Counted from the stretch's first letter, positions 38,006 through 46,179 are shown. The stretch: DNA of 64,000 nt from Nocardioides sp. SLBN-35 (GCF_006715725.1 NZ_VFNU01000001.1:4650001-4714000), one strand, 5' to 3'. The notes: a model not told the origin generated them from the letters alone. Program-made: numbers and translations.

Positions 38006-39463
38006 TCAGGTCAGCCAGCGGGTGATCGGGTCGATCGCGAAGTAGACGACGAACAGACCGGCCACGACCCACAGCAGCGGGTGCAGCTCGCGGGCCTTCC
38101 CGCGGACCACCTTGAGGAACGCGTAGGACACGAATCCGGCGCCGATGCCGACCGAGATCGAGTACGTGAACGGCATCAGGACGATGGTCAGGAAGGCCGG
38201 GATCGCGATCTCGACGTCGTCCCAGGCGATGCCGGTGATCTGCTGCATCATCAAGAAGCCGACCAGGATCAGCGCGGGGACCGCCGCCTCGGACGGGATC
38301 ATCGCGACCAGCGGCGAGGCGAAGATGGTCACCAGGAAGAGCAGGCCGGTGACCACCGATGCCAGCCCGGTGCGCGCGCCCTCGCCGACGCCCGAGGCCG
38401 ACTCGATGTACGACGTGTTCGAGGAGACGCCGGCCGCGCCGCCCGCGATCGCGGCGACCGAGTCGACCACCAGGATCCGGTCGGCGTGGGGCGGCATGCC
38501 CTCCTCGTCGAGCAGGTTGGCCTCCGCGCCGATGGCGGTCATCGTGCCCATGGTGTCGAAGAAGTCGGCGAGCATCAGCGAGAACACGAGCAGCAGGACG
38601 GTGACCACGCCGACCTTGTCCCATGAGCCGAGCAGATTGAACTCGCCCAGGGTGCCGAAGTCGGGTGCGTGGAAGTCACCGGACCAGGCGGGGACGGTGA
38701 GTGCCCAGCCGCCGGCCTTCTCGGCCGACGTACCGAGGTCGCCGATGGCCTCGACGATCACCGCGACCCCGGTCATCACGACGATCGAGATCAGGATCGC
38801 GCCGCGCACCTTGCGCACCCACAGGGCCAGCATCAGCAGCAGCCCGACCACGAAGACCAGGACCGGCCACCCGCTCAGGCTGCCGTCGGCGCCGAGCTGG
38901 ACCGGGACGGTCGTCTTGGCGGCGTCGGGGATCCGCTTGACGACGCCGGCGTCGACGAAGCCGATCAGGGCGATGAACAGGCCGATGCCGACCGAGATGG
39001 CGACCTTGAGCTGCGCGGGGACGGCCCGGAAGACCGCCGTACGGAAGCCGGTGAGGACGAGGACCAGGATCAGGACGCCCTCGATCACGACCAGGCCCAT
39101 CGCGTCGGCCCAGGTCATCTGGCTGGCGACCGCGAACGCGAGGAAGGCATTGAGGCCCAGGCCCGTGGCCAGCGCGAGCGGGTAGTTGGCGACGACGCCC
39201 ATCAAGATGGTGAGCACGCCGGCCACCAGCGCCGTACCCGCGGCGATCGCGGCGAGGTTCGGGGCGCTGCCGCCGCCGAGGTACTTGCCGTCGATGTCGG
39301 TCGCGAACCCGAGGATCAGCGGGTTCAGCACCACGATGTAGGCCATCGTGAAGAACGTGACCACGCCTCCGCGGAGCTCCTGGCCGAGGCTGGAGCCCCG
39401 CTCGGAGATGCGGAAGAAGCGGTCGATCGGGTTCGCGGGAGCGAGGAATTCGGCCGAGTTCAC
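38006..39463 (-). CDS. NCS2-family purine/nucleobase permease (AzgA type)
   Basis: 485-aa membrane transporter with 12-14 helices. It has the AzgA-type N-terminus (NPIDRFFRISERGSSLGQELRGGVVTFFTMAYIVVLNPLIL), the substrate-site segment ATGLGLNAFLAF, and the second motif DFFDTMGTMTAIG, with GVSSNTSYIESASGVGEGARTGLASV. These features fit proton-coupled uptake of adenine, guanine or hypoxanthine. The GTG at 39463 overlaps the stop of the MFS gene (GTGA), so it ends a marR-MFS-NCS2 operon. Confidence 0.92.
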   Translation of the reverse strand: MNSAEFLAPANPIDRFFRISERGSSLGQELRGGVVTFFTMAYIVVLNPLILGFATDIDGKYLGGGSAPNLAAIAAGTALVAGVLTILMGVVANYPLALATGLGLNAFLAFAVASQMTWADAMGLVVIEGVLILVLVLTGFRTAVFRAVPAQLKVAISVGIGLFIALIGFVDAGVVKRIPDAAKTTVPVQLGADGSLSGWPVLVFVVGLLLMLALWVRKVRGAILISIVVMTGVAVIVEAIGDLGTSAEKAGGWALTVPAWSGDFHAPDFGTLGEFNLLGSWDKVGVVTVLLLVFSLMLADFFDTMGTMTAIGAEANLLDEEGMPPHADRILVVDSVAAIAGGAAGVSSNTSYIESASGVGEGARTGLASVVTGLLFLVTIFASPLVAMIPSEAAVPALILVGFLMMQQITGIAWDDVEIAIPAFLTIVLMPFTYSISVGIGAGFVSYAFLKVVRGKARELHPLLWVVAGLFVVYFAIDPITRWLT

Positions 39464-40731
39464 GGCCGAAGCATCGCAGGAGCCACGACGGGGGTCGAGC
39501 CCGAGGTCGGCTCGAGGCGTGTCAGGGCCGCCCGGCGTACGGCGACCGCGAGCCCGACGCCGGCCAGCACCAGGGCCCCGCCGACGACCAGGGTCCACCG
39601 GGCTCCGAACTGCTCGCCGATCCATCCGATGACCGGCGAGCCGAGGGGCGTGCCGCCCATCACGATGGTCATGTAGATCGCCATCACCCGTCCGCGCAGC
39701 GCCGGCGCGGACTCGGTCTGCAGCAGCGCGTTGCACGAGTTGAGGACGGTGATCACCGAGAAGCCGAGGAGGGGGCACAGCAGCACGAAGGTGAGGTACG
39801 TCGGCGCCAGGCCGGCCGCGATCTCGAGCACTCCGAACGCGACGGCCGCCCCCATCAGCAGCCGCACCCGCACCTGGGAGCGACCGGCGGCTACCAGCGC
39901 GCCGGTGAGCGAGCCGATCGCGAGCACCGAGCCGAGCACGCCGTACTCCTTGGCACCCTTGTCGAAGACCTCGGTGGCCATCAGCGCCGAGGTGATCTGG
40001 AAGTTCATCCCGAAGGTGCCGATGAAGAAGACGAGCACGAGGATCATCAGCATCTTCGGCTGGCTGCGCACGTAGGCGACACCCTCGCGCAGCATCCCGG
40101 GTGTGCGGGCGGCGGGGCGCGGCGAGTGGAGGGCCGCGGTGTCCATCCGGCGCAGCTGGGCGATCACGGCCAGGTAGGACAGCGCGTTGGCGAGGATGAC
40201 CCAGCCGGTGGCGCGCATCCCACCCCCGCCGAAGCCGATCAGCAGACCGGCCAGGCCGGGCCCGATCAGCCGGGCGGCGTTGAACGCGGCGGAGTTGAGG
40301 CTCACGGCGTTGGTCACGTCGTCGGCGCCGACCATCTCGGAGACGAAGGCCTGCCGGGCGGGGGCGTCGAACGCCGCGCCGATGCCGAAGACGAACGCGA
40401 TGACGTAGACGTGCCAGGTCTGGGCGACACCGAGCACCGCGATCAGGCCGAGCGCGAGCGAGGCGAGGGCCATCATCGCCTGCGTCACCTGGAGCAGGAC
40501 GCGCTTGGAGATGCGGTCGGCCACCACCCCGGCGTACGGCGAGAGCAGCAGCACCGGCAGGAACTGGAGGCCGGTCGTGATGCCGAGCGCGGCGCCGCCG
40601 TTGCCGGGGATGGTCAGGACCAGCCAGTCCTGCGCGACGCGCTGCATCCACGTCCCGACGTTGGAGACGAGGCTGCCGGCGAAGTAGAGCCGGTAGTTGG
40701 GGTGGGACAGGGAGCGGAATCGGGGACTCGT
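39460..40731 (-). CDS. MFS exporter (DHA3/EntS-like), apparent ACG start
   Basis: Major facilitator protein of about 423 aa. The first ATG (40647) falls inside the first helix region (GTWMQRVAQDW). Upstream, in frame and without a stop, lies SPRFRSLSHPNYRLYFAGSLVSNVG, the usual N-terminus of this family. The codon where homologues have ATG is ACG (40729-40731), preceded by an excellent AAGGAG five bases away. So either ACG is used as a start or there is a mutation or base error. Family motifs include ADRISKRVLL and DAPARQAFVSEMVGADD. Probably exports drugs or siderophores. It lies 15 nt after marR, and its stop overlaps the NCS2 start. Confidence 0.85.
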   Translation of the reverse strand, partial: TSPRFRSLSHPNYRLYFAGSLVSNVGTWMQRVAQDWLVLTIPGNGGAALGITTGLQFLPVLLLSPYAGVVADRISKRVLLQVTQAMMALASLALGLIAVLGVAQTWHVYVIAFVFGIGAAFDAPARQAFVSEMVGADDVTNAVSLNSAAFNAARLIGPGLAGLLIGFGGGGMRATGWVILANALSYLAVIAQLRRMDTAALHSPRPAARTPGMLREGVAYVRSQPKMLMILVLVFFIGTFGMNFQITSALMATEVFDKGAKEYGVLGSVLAIGSLTGALVAAGRSQVRVRLLMGAAVAFGVLEIAAGLAPTYLTFVLLCPLLGFSVITVLNSCNALLQTESAPALRGRVMAIYMTIVMGGTPLGSPVIGWIGEQFGARWTLVVGGALVLAGVGLAVAVRRAALTRLEPTSGSTPVVAPAMLRP

Positions 40732-40746
40732 GGGATCTCCTTCGGG

Positions 40747-41202
40747 TCAGTCGGTCTCGGCCTCGGCGAGGCGCTGCAGGATGGGGGCCGCGCGGCGCAG
40801 CACGTCGCGATCCTCGGCGCTCAGGTCCTCGAGGCGGCGCGAGAGCCAGCGGTCACGGCGGGTGAGGTCGGCGGCGACGACCGCGCGGCCGTCGTCGGTG
40901 ATCCGGACGACCACCTGTCGTCCGTCGCTCGGGTGGGCGCACCGCTCGACCAGGCCGGCGTCGGCCAGCGCGGTCACGGTGCGGGTCATGCTCGGGGGCT
41001 GCACCTGCTCGCGCGCGGCGAGCGCGCCGACCGCGAGGTCGCCGTGACGGTTGAGGGCGTAGAGCACCGCCATCGACGACACGCTGAGGTCGTTGTCGGG
41101 GTGCCGCTCGCGGGCGAGCCGGCGGCGTAGGCGCATGACGGCGAACCGGAGCTCGGTCGCGAGCCCCGCGTTGCTGCGCACGTGCTTCTCCAGAGTCGGC
41201 AT
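40747..41202 (-). CDS. MarR-family transcriptional regulator
   Basis: About 151 aa with a winged helix-turn-helix (LSVSSMAVLYALNRHGDLAVGALAAREQVQPPSMTRTVTALADAGLVERCAHPSDGRQVVVRITDDGRAVV). Start choice: MPTLEKHV at 41202 is six bases after TATGCT, a leaderless layout. The upstream ATG at 41220 (adding MTYAND) would lie inside the operator. First gene of an operon with an MFS exporter and a nucleobase permease, so it probably represses them and itself until a small molecule binds. Confidence 0.92.
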   Translation of the reverse strand: MPTLEKHVRSNAGLATELRFAVMRLRRRLARERHPDNDLSVSSMAVLYALNRHGDLAVGALAAREQVQPPSMTRTVTALADAGLVERCAHPSDGRQVVVRITDDGRAVVAADLTRRDRWLSRRLEDLSAEDRDVLRRAAPILQRLAEAETD

Positions 41203-41218
41203 GTCGTTAGCATAAGTC

Positions 41219-41233
41219 ATTACCTTCGGTAAT
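41219..41233. promoter_or_regulatory. Candidate MarR operator in a divergent promoter
   Basis: Perfect palindrome ATTACC-TTC-GGTAAT. On the minus strand it sits 17 nt before the marR start, next to the -10 TATGCT. On the plus strand it covers the -35 region of the DUF2530 gene, whose -10 TAGAGT is at 41248-41253. One site could control both directions. Confidence 0.7.
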
Positions 41234-41260
41234 CATTCCTCGCGGAGTAGAGTTCTTGGC

Positions 41261-41554
41261 GTGGAGCTCCGTGACGACCAGCCGACCCAGCACGAGTTCG
41301 GCAACCGGACCTACCTGATCGCCCCCGTCGAGCCGCTCGACGTCGACGGCGTCCGGACCGTCCAGGTCGGCACCGTGCTGTTCCTCGTCGCCTTCGTCGG
41401 CCTGCTGCCGTTCTACGGCCGCCTCGAGGAGGACGGGCGCACCTGGCTGCTGTGGATGTGCCTGACCGGCGTGGGCCTGGGCCTGCTCGGCTCGGAGTAC
41501 TGCAAGCGCCGCCGCCAGGTCCGCGCCGAGCGGGACCTCGACGCCGATGAGTGA
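41261..41554 (+). CDS. DUF2530 small membrane protein
   Basis: 97-aa protein matching actinobacterial DUF2530: a polar N-terminus, a segment IAPVEPLDVDGVRTVQVGT, two membrane helices (VLFLVAFVGLLPFYG and WLLWMCLTGVGLGLLGSEYC) and a basic-acidic tail. Function unknown. The GTG start has no ribosome site but a TAGAGT -10 seven bases upstream. Its last 8 bases overlap the methyltransferase gene. Confidence 0.85.
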   Translation: MELRDDQPTQHEFGNRTYLIAPVEPLDVDGVRTVQVGTVLFLVAFVGLLPFYGRLEEDGRTWLLWMCLTGVGLGLLGSEYCKRRRQVRAERDLDADE

Positions 41555-42173
41555 GGCTCCCCTGCCGCCCACCCGGTGGGCGCTGGGCGGCGCGAAGACG
41601 GTGGGGTACGGCGAGCGGTTCGCCGAGCTGATCGCCGACGGCGCCGACGTGGTCGGCGAGGCCCGCCTGGCCGACACCCTCGTCGAGCGCGGTGCGACCA
41701 TCCTCGACGCCGGCTCCGGCATGGGCCGCATCGGCGCCCACCTGCTCTCCCTCGGGCACCACGTCACCGCCGCCGAGCCCGACCCGGCGCTCGTGGCCCA
41801 GTCGCGTCGTACCTTCCCGGACCTGCCGGTCGTGCCCCTGGAGATCCTCGCCCTCACCCCCGAGGCACTCGCCGCCGCCGGCGCGCCCCTCGCCTACGAC
41901 CTCGTCGTCTGCGTCGGCAACGTGCTCACCTTCGTCGCCGAGGACACCGAGGTCGCCGTGCTCCGCCGGCTGGGCTCACTGCTCGCGCCGGGCGGACGGA
42001 TCCTGGTCGGCTTCCACCTGCAGCAGGGACCCTCGACCGCGCGCGTCTATGCGCCGGAGGAGTTCCTGGCCGACGTCGCCGCCGCCGGGCTGGTCGTGCA
42101 GCACCGGTTCGGTGGTTACGACCTGCGCCCGGTCGACGACCTCTACTCGGTGGCCGTCCTCAGCGGGGCCTGA
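41547..42173 (+). CDS. SAM-dependent methyltransferase
   Basis: 208-aa class I methyltransferase. Motif I ILDAGSGMGRIGAHLLSLGH, the acidic end of strand 2 (AAEPDPAL), and motif IV-like DLVVCVGNVLTFV are clear; APGGRILVGFHLQQG follows. Substrate unknown. It overlaps the DUF2530 gene by 8 nt, so the two are co-translated. The foldback element begins 7 nt after its stop codon. Confidence 0.9.
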   Translation: MSEAPLPPTRWALGGAKTVGYGERFAELIADGADVVGEARLADTLVERGATILDAGSGMGRIGAHLLSLGHHVTAAEPDPALVAQSRRTFPDLPVVPLEILALTPEALAAAGAPLAYDLVVCVGNVLTFVAEDTEVAVLRRLGSLLAPGGRILVGFHLQQGPSTARVYAPEEFLADVAAAGLVVQHRFGGYDLRPVDDLYSVAVLSGA

Positions 42174-42179
42174 CACCAA

Positions 42180-42373
42180 CCGCCCTTGTAACTAAGTGTT
42201 ACAGCACGAATTCCGGTGCAGCAGCGCCCGGGAGGTAGCAACAGCACCCGGGTAGACGCGTCCGAGATGCATCGAGCACCCTCGCCCACGCACGATCGGC
42301 GCTCAGCATCTACCTGGGCGGTATGGCCACTACCCGGGTGCTGGTGCGCCCCTTTTCGCGCTGTAACACTTAG
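42180..42373. repeat. MITE-like foldback element, left part
   Basis: Left arm (42181-42205, from CGCCCTTGTAAC to TGTTACAGC) and the start of the right arm (GCTGTAACACTTAG, 42360-42373). The rest of the right arm (TTACAAGGGCG) is displaced to 43351-43361 by an insertion sequence. Joining the pieces restores two perfect 25-bp inverted arms around a 154-bp core, about 204 bp in all. The core has its own 13-bp inverted repeats (AGCACCCGGGTAG at 42243-42255, CTACCCGGGTGCT at 42330-42342) and no coding frame. Non-autonomous transposon (MITE) is the best reading; no target duplication was found. Confidence 0.75.
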
Positions 42374-42389
42374 AGATTCCGCGGGTAGG

Positions 42390-43253
42390 TCACGGCTGGC
42401 GGGCCGGTCGGGTGTCCCAACGGTGGGTGGTCCAAGCGGCTCGGAGGAGTTGCCGGGTGATGATCACAGCGTTGGCGAGCGCGATGAAGGCCGCGATGAC
42501 GCGGGTACGGCGTTCGGTGCAGATGGCGAGTTTCTTGAACCCGCGGGTGTGCCAGGCATGGGTGCGTTCGACGACCCATCGCCGACCGGCTTGGAGGGGG
42601 TGGCCCTTCTGAGAGATCACCGCTTGGCAGCCGAGCTCGTCGAGCAGGTCGCGGGTGGTGGCACTGTCGTAGCCGGCGTCGAGATGGACGGTGATCTCGT
42701 CGGGTAAGCCGATGCCGAACCCGATACCGAGGCGGGTCTCGAACCGGCCCAGTGTCTCCAGGGTCGGGCGCAAGAACGGTGAGTCGTGTCGGTTCCCGGG
42801 CGCGATGACGCAGCCCACGGGGATGCCGTTGCCGTCGGTGAGCAGGGAGCGTTTGGTGCCGAGTTTCCCTCGATCCACGGGGGATCTGCCGGCTGCTTGA
42901 CCCCCGCAGGGCGCTTTGGCCAGGCAGCCGTCGGCGGTCACATCGGCCAGGTCGAGTCCGACGATGCGGTCGTAGGCATCGAGGCAGGCCTGTTCGAGTG
43001 CTTCGAAGATCCCGGCGGCGATCCACTCATCGCGGCGGTTGCGGATGGTGGTCGCCGAGCAGGTGTGGTCAGCGATCTTGTCGTAGGCGGCGCCGAGGAC
43101 GAGGACTTGGACGAGTTTGTCGAAGACGACGCGGTCGGGGATGCGCGGGTTGTGGCAGCCCAGGGGGTGGGTGTCGATGTGTTCGGGGATCAGCGCGGCG
43201 AACTGGTCCCAGACCGGTTCGATGACAGAGGATGGCAGGGCAGGCACGAGCAC
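42390..43253 (-). CDS. IS5-family transposase
   Basis: 287-aa DDE transposase. An N-terminal DUF4096-like domain (IEPVWDQFAALIPEH, HNPRIPDRVVFDKLVQVLVLGAAYDKI) precedes the catalytic core. The acidic residues are in ADVTADGCLAKAP, EITVHLDAGYDSATTRDLL and RRWVVERTHAWHTRGFKKL, with the family's RRTRVIAAFIALANAVI near the end. No frameshift is seen, so it is likely functional. The GTG at 43253 is the first start; the stop lies directly against the left terminal repeat. Upstream and across the start, a long inverted repeat (43236-43250 with 43300-43314) could hide the start codon in mRNA. Confidence 0.93.
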   Translation of the reverse strand: MLVPALPSSVIEPVWDQFAALIPEHIDTHPLGCHNPRIPDRVVFDKLVQVLVLGAAYDKIADHTCSATTIRNRRDEWIAAGIFEALEQACLDAYDRIVGLDLADVTADGCLAKAPCGGQAAGRSPVDRGKLGTKRSLLTDGNGIPVGCVIAPGNRHDSPFLRPTLETLGRFETRLGIGFGIGLPDEITVHLDAGYDSATTRDLLDELGCQAVISQKGHPLQAGRRWVVERTHAWHTRGFKKLAICTERRTRVIAAFIALANAVIITRQLLRAAWTTHRWDTRPARQP

Positions 43254-43314
43254 CTCGGGGAACAGAAGGCGGCTTTAGACACCTCTTCTGCTACCGAGGC
43301 TCGTGCCTGTCCTG
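43236..43314 (-). promoter_or_regulatory. Stem-loop around the transposase start
   Basis: CAGGGCAGGCACGAG (43236-43250) pairs with CTCGTGCCTGTCCTG (43300-43314), one mismatch in 15. In transposase mRNA starting upstream of it this would enclose the GTG at 43253 in the loop edge and could restrain transposase translation, a known strategy in insertion sequences. Inference from symmetry. Confidence 0.45.
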
Positions 43315-43345
43315 CTTCACCGACACGCGCCTACCCGCGGAATCT

Positions 43346-43362
43346 CTTAGTTACAAGGGCGG
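43346..43362. repeat. Foldback element, displaced right end
   Basis: CTTAGTTACAAGGGCGG is the outer end of the foldback element's right arm, exactly complementary to CCGCCCTTGTAACTAAG at its left end (42180-42196). The first five bases are the insertion sequence's target duplication. It abuts the 3' end of the DUF3027 gene. Confidence 0.75.
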
Positions 43363-43369
43363 GCGGCGC

Positions 43370-44146
43370 TCAGAACTTCTCGAGGTCGTCCAGCGAGATC
43401 GTGTCGACCACCGGCGGGGCGGGCGGCTGCGGCTGCTGCCGCTTGCTGAGGCGCACCTCGGAATGACCACCGCAGCCGTGCTGGAGCGCGACGACGCGGC
43501 CGTCGTCGTTGGCGTCACCGTTGGCGCAGACGCCGAACAGCTCGGAGAGCGGGCCGCCGAGGCGGACCAGGAAGCCGCAGGAGTAGCAGTGGTGCGGCGC
43601 GGACTTGGCGATCGGGGCATCGGGGCCGGCCTCGCCGTCGTACCAGCGCTCGGCGGCGGCGTCGCGGCCCTCGGGCGAGAGCACCCGGACCCGGCCGAGG
43701 CCGAGGTCCTTGGCGACCTGGCGGACCTGGGCCTTCTCGTCGGTGTCGAGCGGGTCGTCACCGAAGGAGTACGTCGGCACCAGGCGCGGGTCGTCGTCGG
43801 AGACGGGCAACAGGTCGCCGGGCGACATGTCGCCCGGCTGCAGGCGGTCGCGGTAGGGCACCCAGGCAGGCGCGACGATGGCGTCGGGGCCGGGCAGCAG
43901 CACGACCTCGACGACGGTCACCTTGCGCTGACGGGAGGCTCGGGTGAGGGTCACCGCCCACTGCCAGCCGACGTAGCCCTTGCGGGTGCACTCGAACAGG
44001 TGCGTGACGACCCGGAGTCCGTCGACCTGGTGACCGGTGTGGTCGCCCACGTCGCCGGCGTCGACCTCCTCGAGCAGCGCAGCGCGGGCCGCGTCGACGG
44101 CATCGGCGGTGGCGGCGTCGGTCAGCTTGCGCTCCAGGGTGGACAC
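43370..44146 (-). CDS. DUF3027 protein
   Basis: About 258 aa, matching the actinobacterial DUF3027 family. The body has YVGWQWAVTLTRASRQRKVTVVEVVLLPG and LVAPAWVPYRDRLQPGDMSPGDLLP, the family core. A cysteine-rich C-terminal part (APHHCYSCGFLVRL ... FGVCANGDANDDGRVVALQHGCGGHSE) probably binds zinc. Function unknown. The GTG at 44146 (STLERKLTDA) is preferred. GATGCT lies six bases upstream, and longer ATG starts at 44164 and 44236 would overlap the divergent MFS promoter. Confidence 0.87.
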   Translation of the reverse strand: MSTLERKLTDAATADAVDAARAALLEEVDAGDVGDHTGHQVDGLRVVTHLFECTRKGYVGWQWAVTLTRASRQRKVTVVEVVLLPGPDAIVAPAWVPYRDRLQPGDMSPGDLLPVSDDDPRLVPTYSFGDDPLDTDEKAQVRQVAKDLGLGRVRVLSPEGRDAAAERWYDGEAGPDAPIAKSAPHHCYSCGFLVRLGGPLSELFGVCANGDANDDGRVVALQHGCGGHSEVRLSKRQQPQPPAPPVVDTISLDDLEKF

Positions 44147-44205
44147 GGGCACAGCATCCCCCATGCCACCGGTGATCGTCACGTCGGGGCAGGCAAGATA
44201 GGGGC

Positions 44206-45654
44206 GTGAGCACGCACGGTTCGGACCCGCGCCCACCGGCCAGCCCGCCGGGCCCCGAGGCCGGACCGAGCCCCGAGGTCACCGAGACCGGCTCGATGCG
44301 GGCGGTCGGCTCCAGCCTCGGCACCGGCGCGAAGGCGACGGCGCGGGGGCTCAAGGGGGTCGCCTCGGTGACCGGCCGGGCCAGCCGGGCGACCTTCCGC
44401 CAGGCCCGCAAGGCAGCGGGCGCGCAGGGAGCGGAGCGCTCCGGGCTGAACCGGCTGATCGAGCTGCACGCCGCCAACGCGGCCGGAGACTCGGCGTTCG
44501 CGATCGCGCTCGCCGGGACCGTCTTCTTCGCGGGCGCGACCAGCGGCGAGCGTGGTCCGGTGCTGCTGTTCCTGGGGCTGACCATGGTCCCGTTCGCGAT
44601 CGTGGCGCCACTGATCGGGCCCTTCCTCGACCGGTTCAGCCACGGCCGGCGCTGGGCGATCGGCGCGACCTTCGCGCTGCGCGCGTTCCTGTGCTGGGTG
44701 CTGGCCGGGACGCTGGGCGACGGGTCGCCCTGGTTCTACGTCGCCGCGCTCGGCGTCCTCGTCTCCTCCAAGGCGTACGGCGTCGCGAAGGCCGCCGCCG
44801 TCCCCCGCCTGCTGCCCAGCGAGATCACCCTGGTCAAGGCCAACGGCCGGGTCGCGCTGGCCGGCGTGGTCGGCGCCTGCGTTTCGGGCCCGCTGGCCGG
44901 CGCGGCGTACTGGATCGGTCCGGAGTGGGCCTGCCGCTACGCCTTCGTGGTGTTCACGATCGGCACGGTCGCCGCGATCCTGCTCCCGAGCGGGGTGGAC
45001 TCGTCGGCCGGCGAGGAGTCGGTCGACGGACCGCGGGACGCCGCCGGTGCGCGCCGCCGTCCGGGGTTGCCGCCGAAGGTCGCCTTCGCACTGCGGGCCA
45101 ACTGCGGACCACGCCTGCTGTCGGGCTTCCTGACCATGTTCATGACGTTCGTGCTGGCCACCGAGCCGCTCGACGGCTGGGAGAGCAAGACCCGCTCGAC
45201 GCTGCTGGTCGGCCTGGTCATCGGCGCCGCCGGGCTCGGCAACACGGTAGGGATCGTGGTCGCCTCGCTCGCCCGCAAGATCAACCCCGCCGTGATGGTC
45301 GTGGTCGCGCTGGTCGCCGACATCGTGGTGCTGGTGCTGGCCACCGTGTTCTACGGCCTGCTCCTGCTGGTGGCGCTGGGCCTGACGGTCGGCCTGATGC
45401 AGTACCTCGCGAAGGTGTCCCTGGACTCGACCATCCAGAGCGACGTCCCGGTGCGCGCGCACGCCAGCGCCTTCGCCAAGGGCGACACCACCCTGCAGCT
45501 GGCGTGGGTGTTCGGCGGCTTCCTCGGCGTCGTGATGTCCTACCCCGCCGTCAACGGGGTGGGACTGGCGTTCGCCGCGGTGCTGCTGACGGCGTGGGCG
45601 GTGTTCGTGCTGCGCAGCAGGCCGCAGCGGCCGGCACCCAAGCCGGCCGCCTGA
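44206..45654 (+). CDS. MFS transporter
   Basis: 482-aa membrane transporter with an unusually long, about 80-residue, Pro/Gly/Ser-rich then basic cytoplasmic N-terminus (PRPPASPPGPEAGPSPEV, ATFRQARKAAGAQGAERS). Twelve helices follow. LDRFSHGRRWAIG is the family A-motif region between helices 2 and 3. A central charged loop (SAGEESVDGPRDAAGARRR) separates the halves. Substrate unknown. Divergent from DUF3027; the pair is often adjacent in actinobacteria, as far as I recall. The GTG start has CAAGAT six bases upstream and no ribosome site. Confidence 0.88.
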   Translation: MSTHGSDPRPPASPPGPEAGPSPEVTETGSMRAVGSSLGTGAKATARGLKGVASVTGRASRATFRQARKAAGAQGAERSGLNRLIELHAANAAGDSAFAIALAGTVFFAGATSGERGPVLLFLGLTMVPFAIVAPLIGPFLDRFSHGRRWAIGATFALRAFLCWVLAGTLGDGSPWFYVAALGVLVSSKAYGVAKAAAVPRLLPSEITLVKANGRVALAGVVGACVSGPLAGAAYWIGPEWACRYAFVVFTIGTVAAILLPSGVDSSAGEESVDGPRDAAGARRRPGLPPKVAFALRANCGPRLLSGFLTMFMTFVLATEPLDGWESKTRSTLLVGLVIGAAGLGNTVGIVVASLARKINPAVMVVVALVADIVVLVLATVFYGLLLLVALGLTVGLMQYLAKVSLDSTIQSDVPVRAHASAFAKGDTTLQLAWVFGGFLGVVMSYPAVNGVGLAFAAVLLTAWAVFVLRSRPQRPAPKPAA

Positions 45655-45663
45655 GCCTCGGGG

Positions 45664-46059
45664 TCAGGACTCCAGCTCGTCGGCGAGCGCGCGCAGCAGC
45701 TTGGCCACGGGCTGCGCCGTACGACGGTCAGGGTGCCGGCCGTGGCGGTACGCCTCGCCGACGCCGTCGAGGAGCCGGATCAGGTCCTCGACGATCGGGA
45801 CCATCTCCTCGGGCTTCTTGCGCTTGGCCTGCTGCTGGTTGCGCGAGACCGAGGCGGGCGCGTCGAGGACGCGGACCTGGAGCGCCTGCTCGCCGCGGCG
45901 CCCCTGGGCGATGCCGAACTCCACACGGGTGCCTGCCTTGAGCGTGGTCACGCCCTCGGGCAGCGCGTCGGCGCGGACGTAGACGTCCTCGCCGCCCTGC
46001 TGGGAGAGGAAGCCGAAGCCCTTCTCCGCGTCGTACCACTTCACCTTGCCAGTCGGCAC
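45664..46059 (-). CDS. Cold-shock-domain protein of the mycobacterial CspB type
   Basis: 131 aa. The N-terminal cold-shock domain (about 1-66) has GKVKWYDAEKGFGFLSQ (RNP1) and GEDVYVRADALPEG (a variant RNP2; most Csp proteins have FVHxS). A 65-residue extension, rich in Lys and Gln then helical (PEEMVPIVEDLIRLLDGVG), matches the longer CspB of mycobacteria. Binds single-stranded nucleic acid. The GTG at 46059 gives the canonical V-P-T-GKVKW start, with GAGGAGAGG about 15 bases upstream. Confidence 0.92.
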   Translation of the reverse strand: MPTGKVKWYDAEKGFGFLSQQGGEDVYVRADALPEGVTTLKAGTRVEFGIAQGRRGEQALQVRVLDAPASVSRNQQQAKRKKPEEMVPIVEDLIRLLDGVGEAYRHGRHPDRRTAQPVAKLLRALADELES

Positions 46060-46179
46060 GGGTCCGCCCAACCTCTCCTCATCGCAGGCGTGCGCACCGG
46101 TCGGGCGCACGCGCGGCACATCGTAGCCTCGCTCCGCGGATCGAGGCTCATGTCCGTGCCGCCACCTATTCTCACTGAC

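Larger units (their letters stand above)
42369..43350 (-). mobile_element. IS5-family insertion sequence with target duplication
   Basis: A 972-bp element (42374-43345) with perfect 16-bp terminal inverted repeats: AGATTCCGCGGGTAGG at the left and CCTACCCGCGGAATCT at the right, extendable to 18 bp if the shared AG/CT bases are counted. CTTAG occurs on both sides (42369-42373 and 43346-43350), read as the target duplication. Because of shared bases the true duplication may be TTA, TTAG or CTTAG. It encodes one DDE transposase. It has landed inside the right arm of the foldback element, so it is the younger of the two. The ends and frame look intact, so it may still be active. Confidence 0.92.

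Noticed and set aside
38006..40651. An 881-aa fusion of MFS and NCS2 transporters
   Set aside because: The first half of that frame is not the MFS frame; the MFS protein is in another frame and overlaps the NCS2 start by four bases.
42216..42707. Plus-strand frame from the foldback core into the insertion sequence
   Set aside because: Runs antisense to the transposase with no motif or ribosome site.
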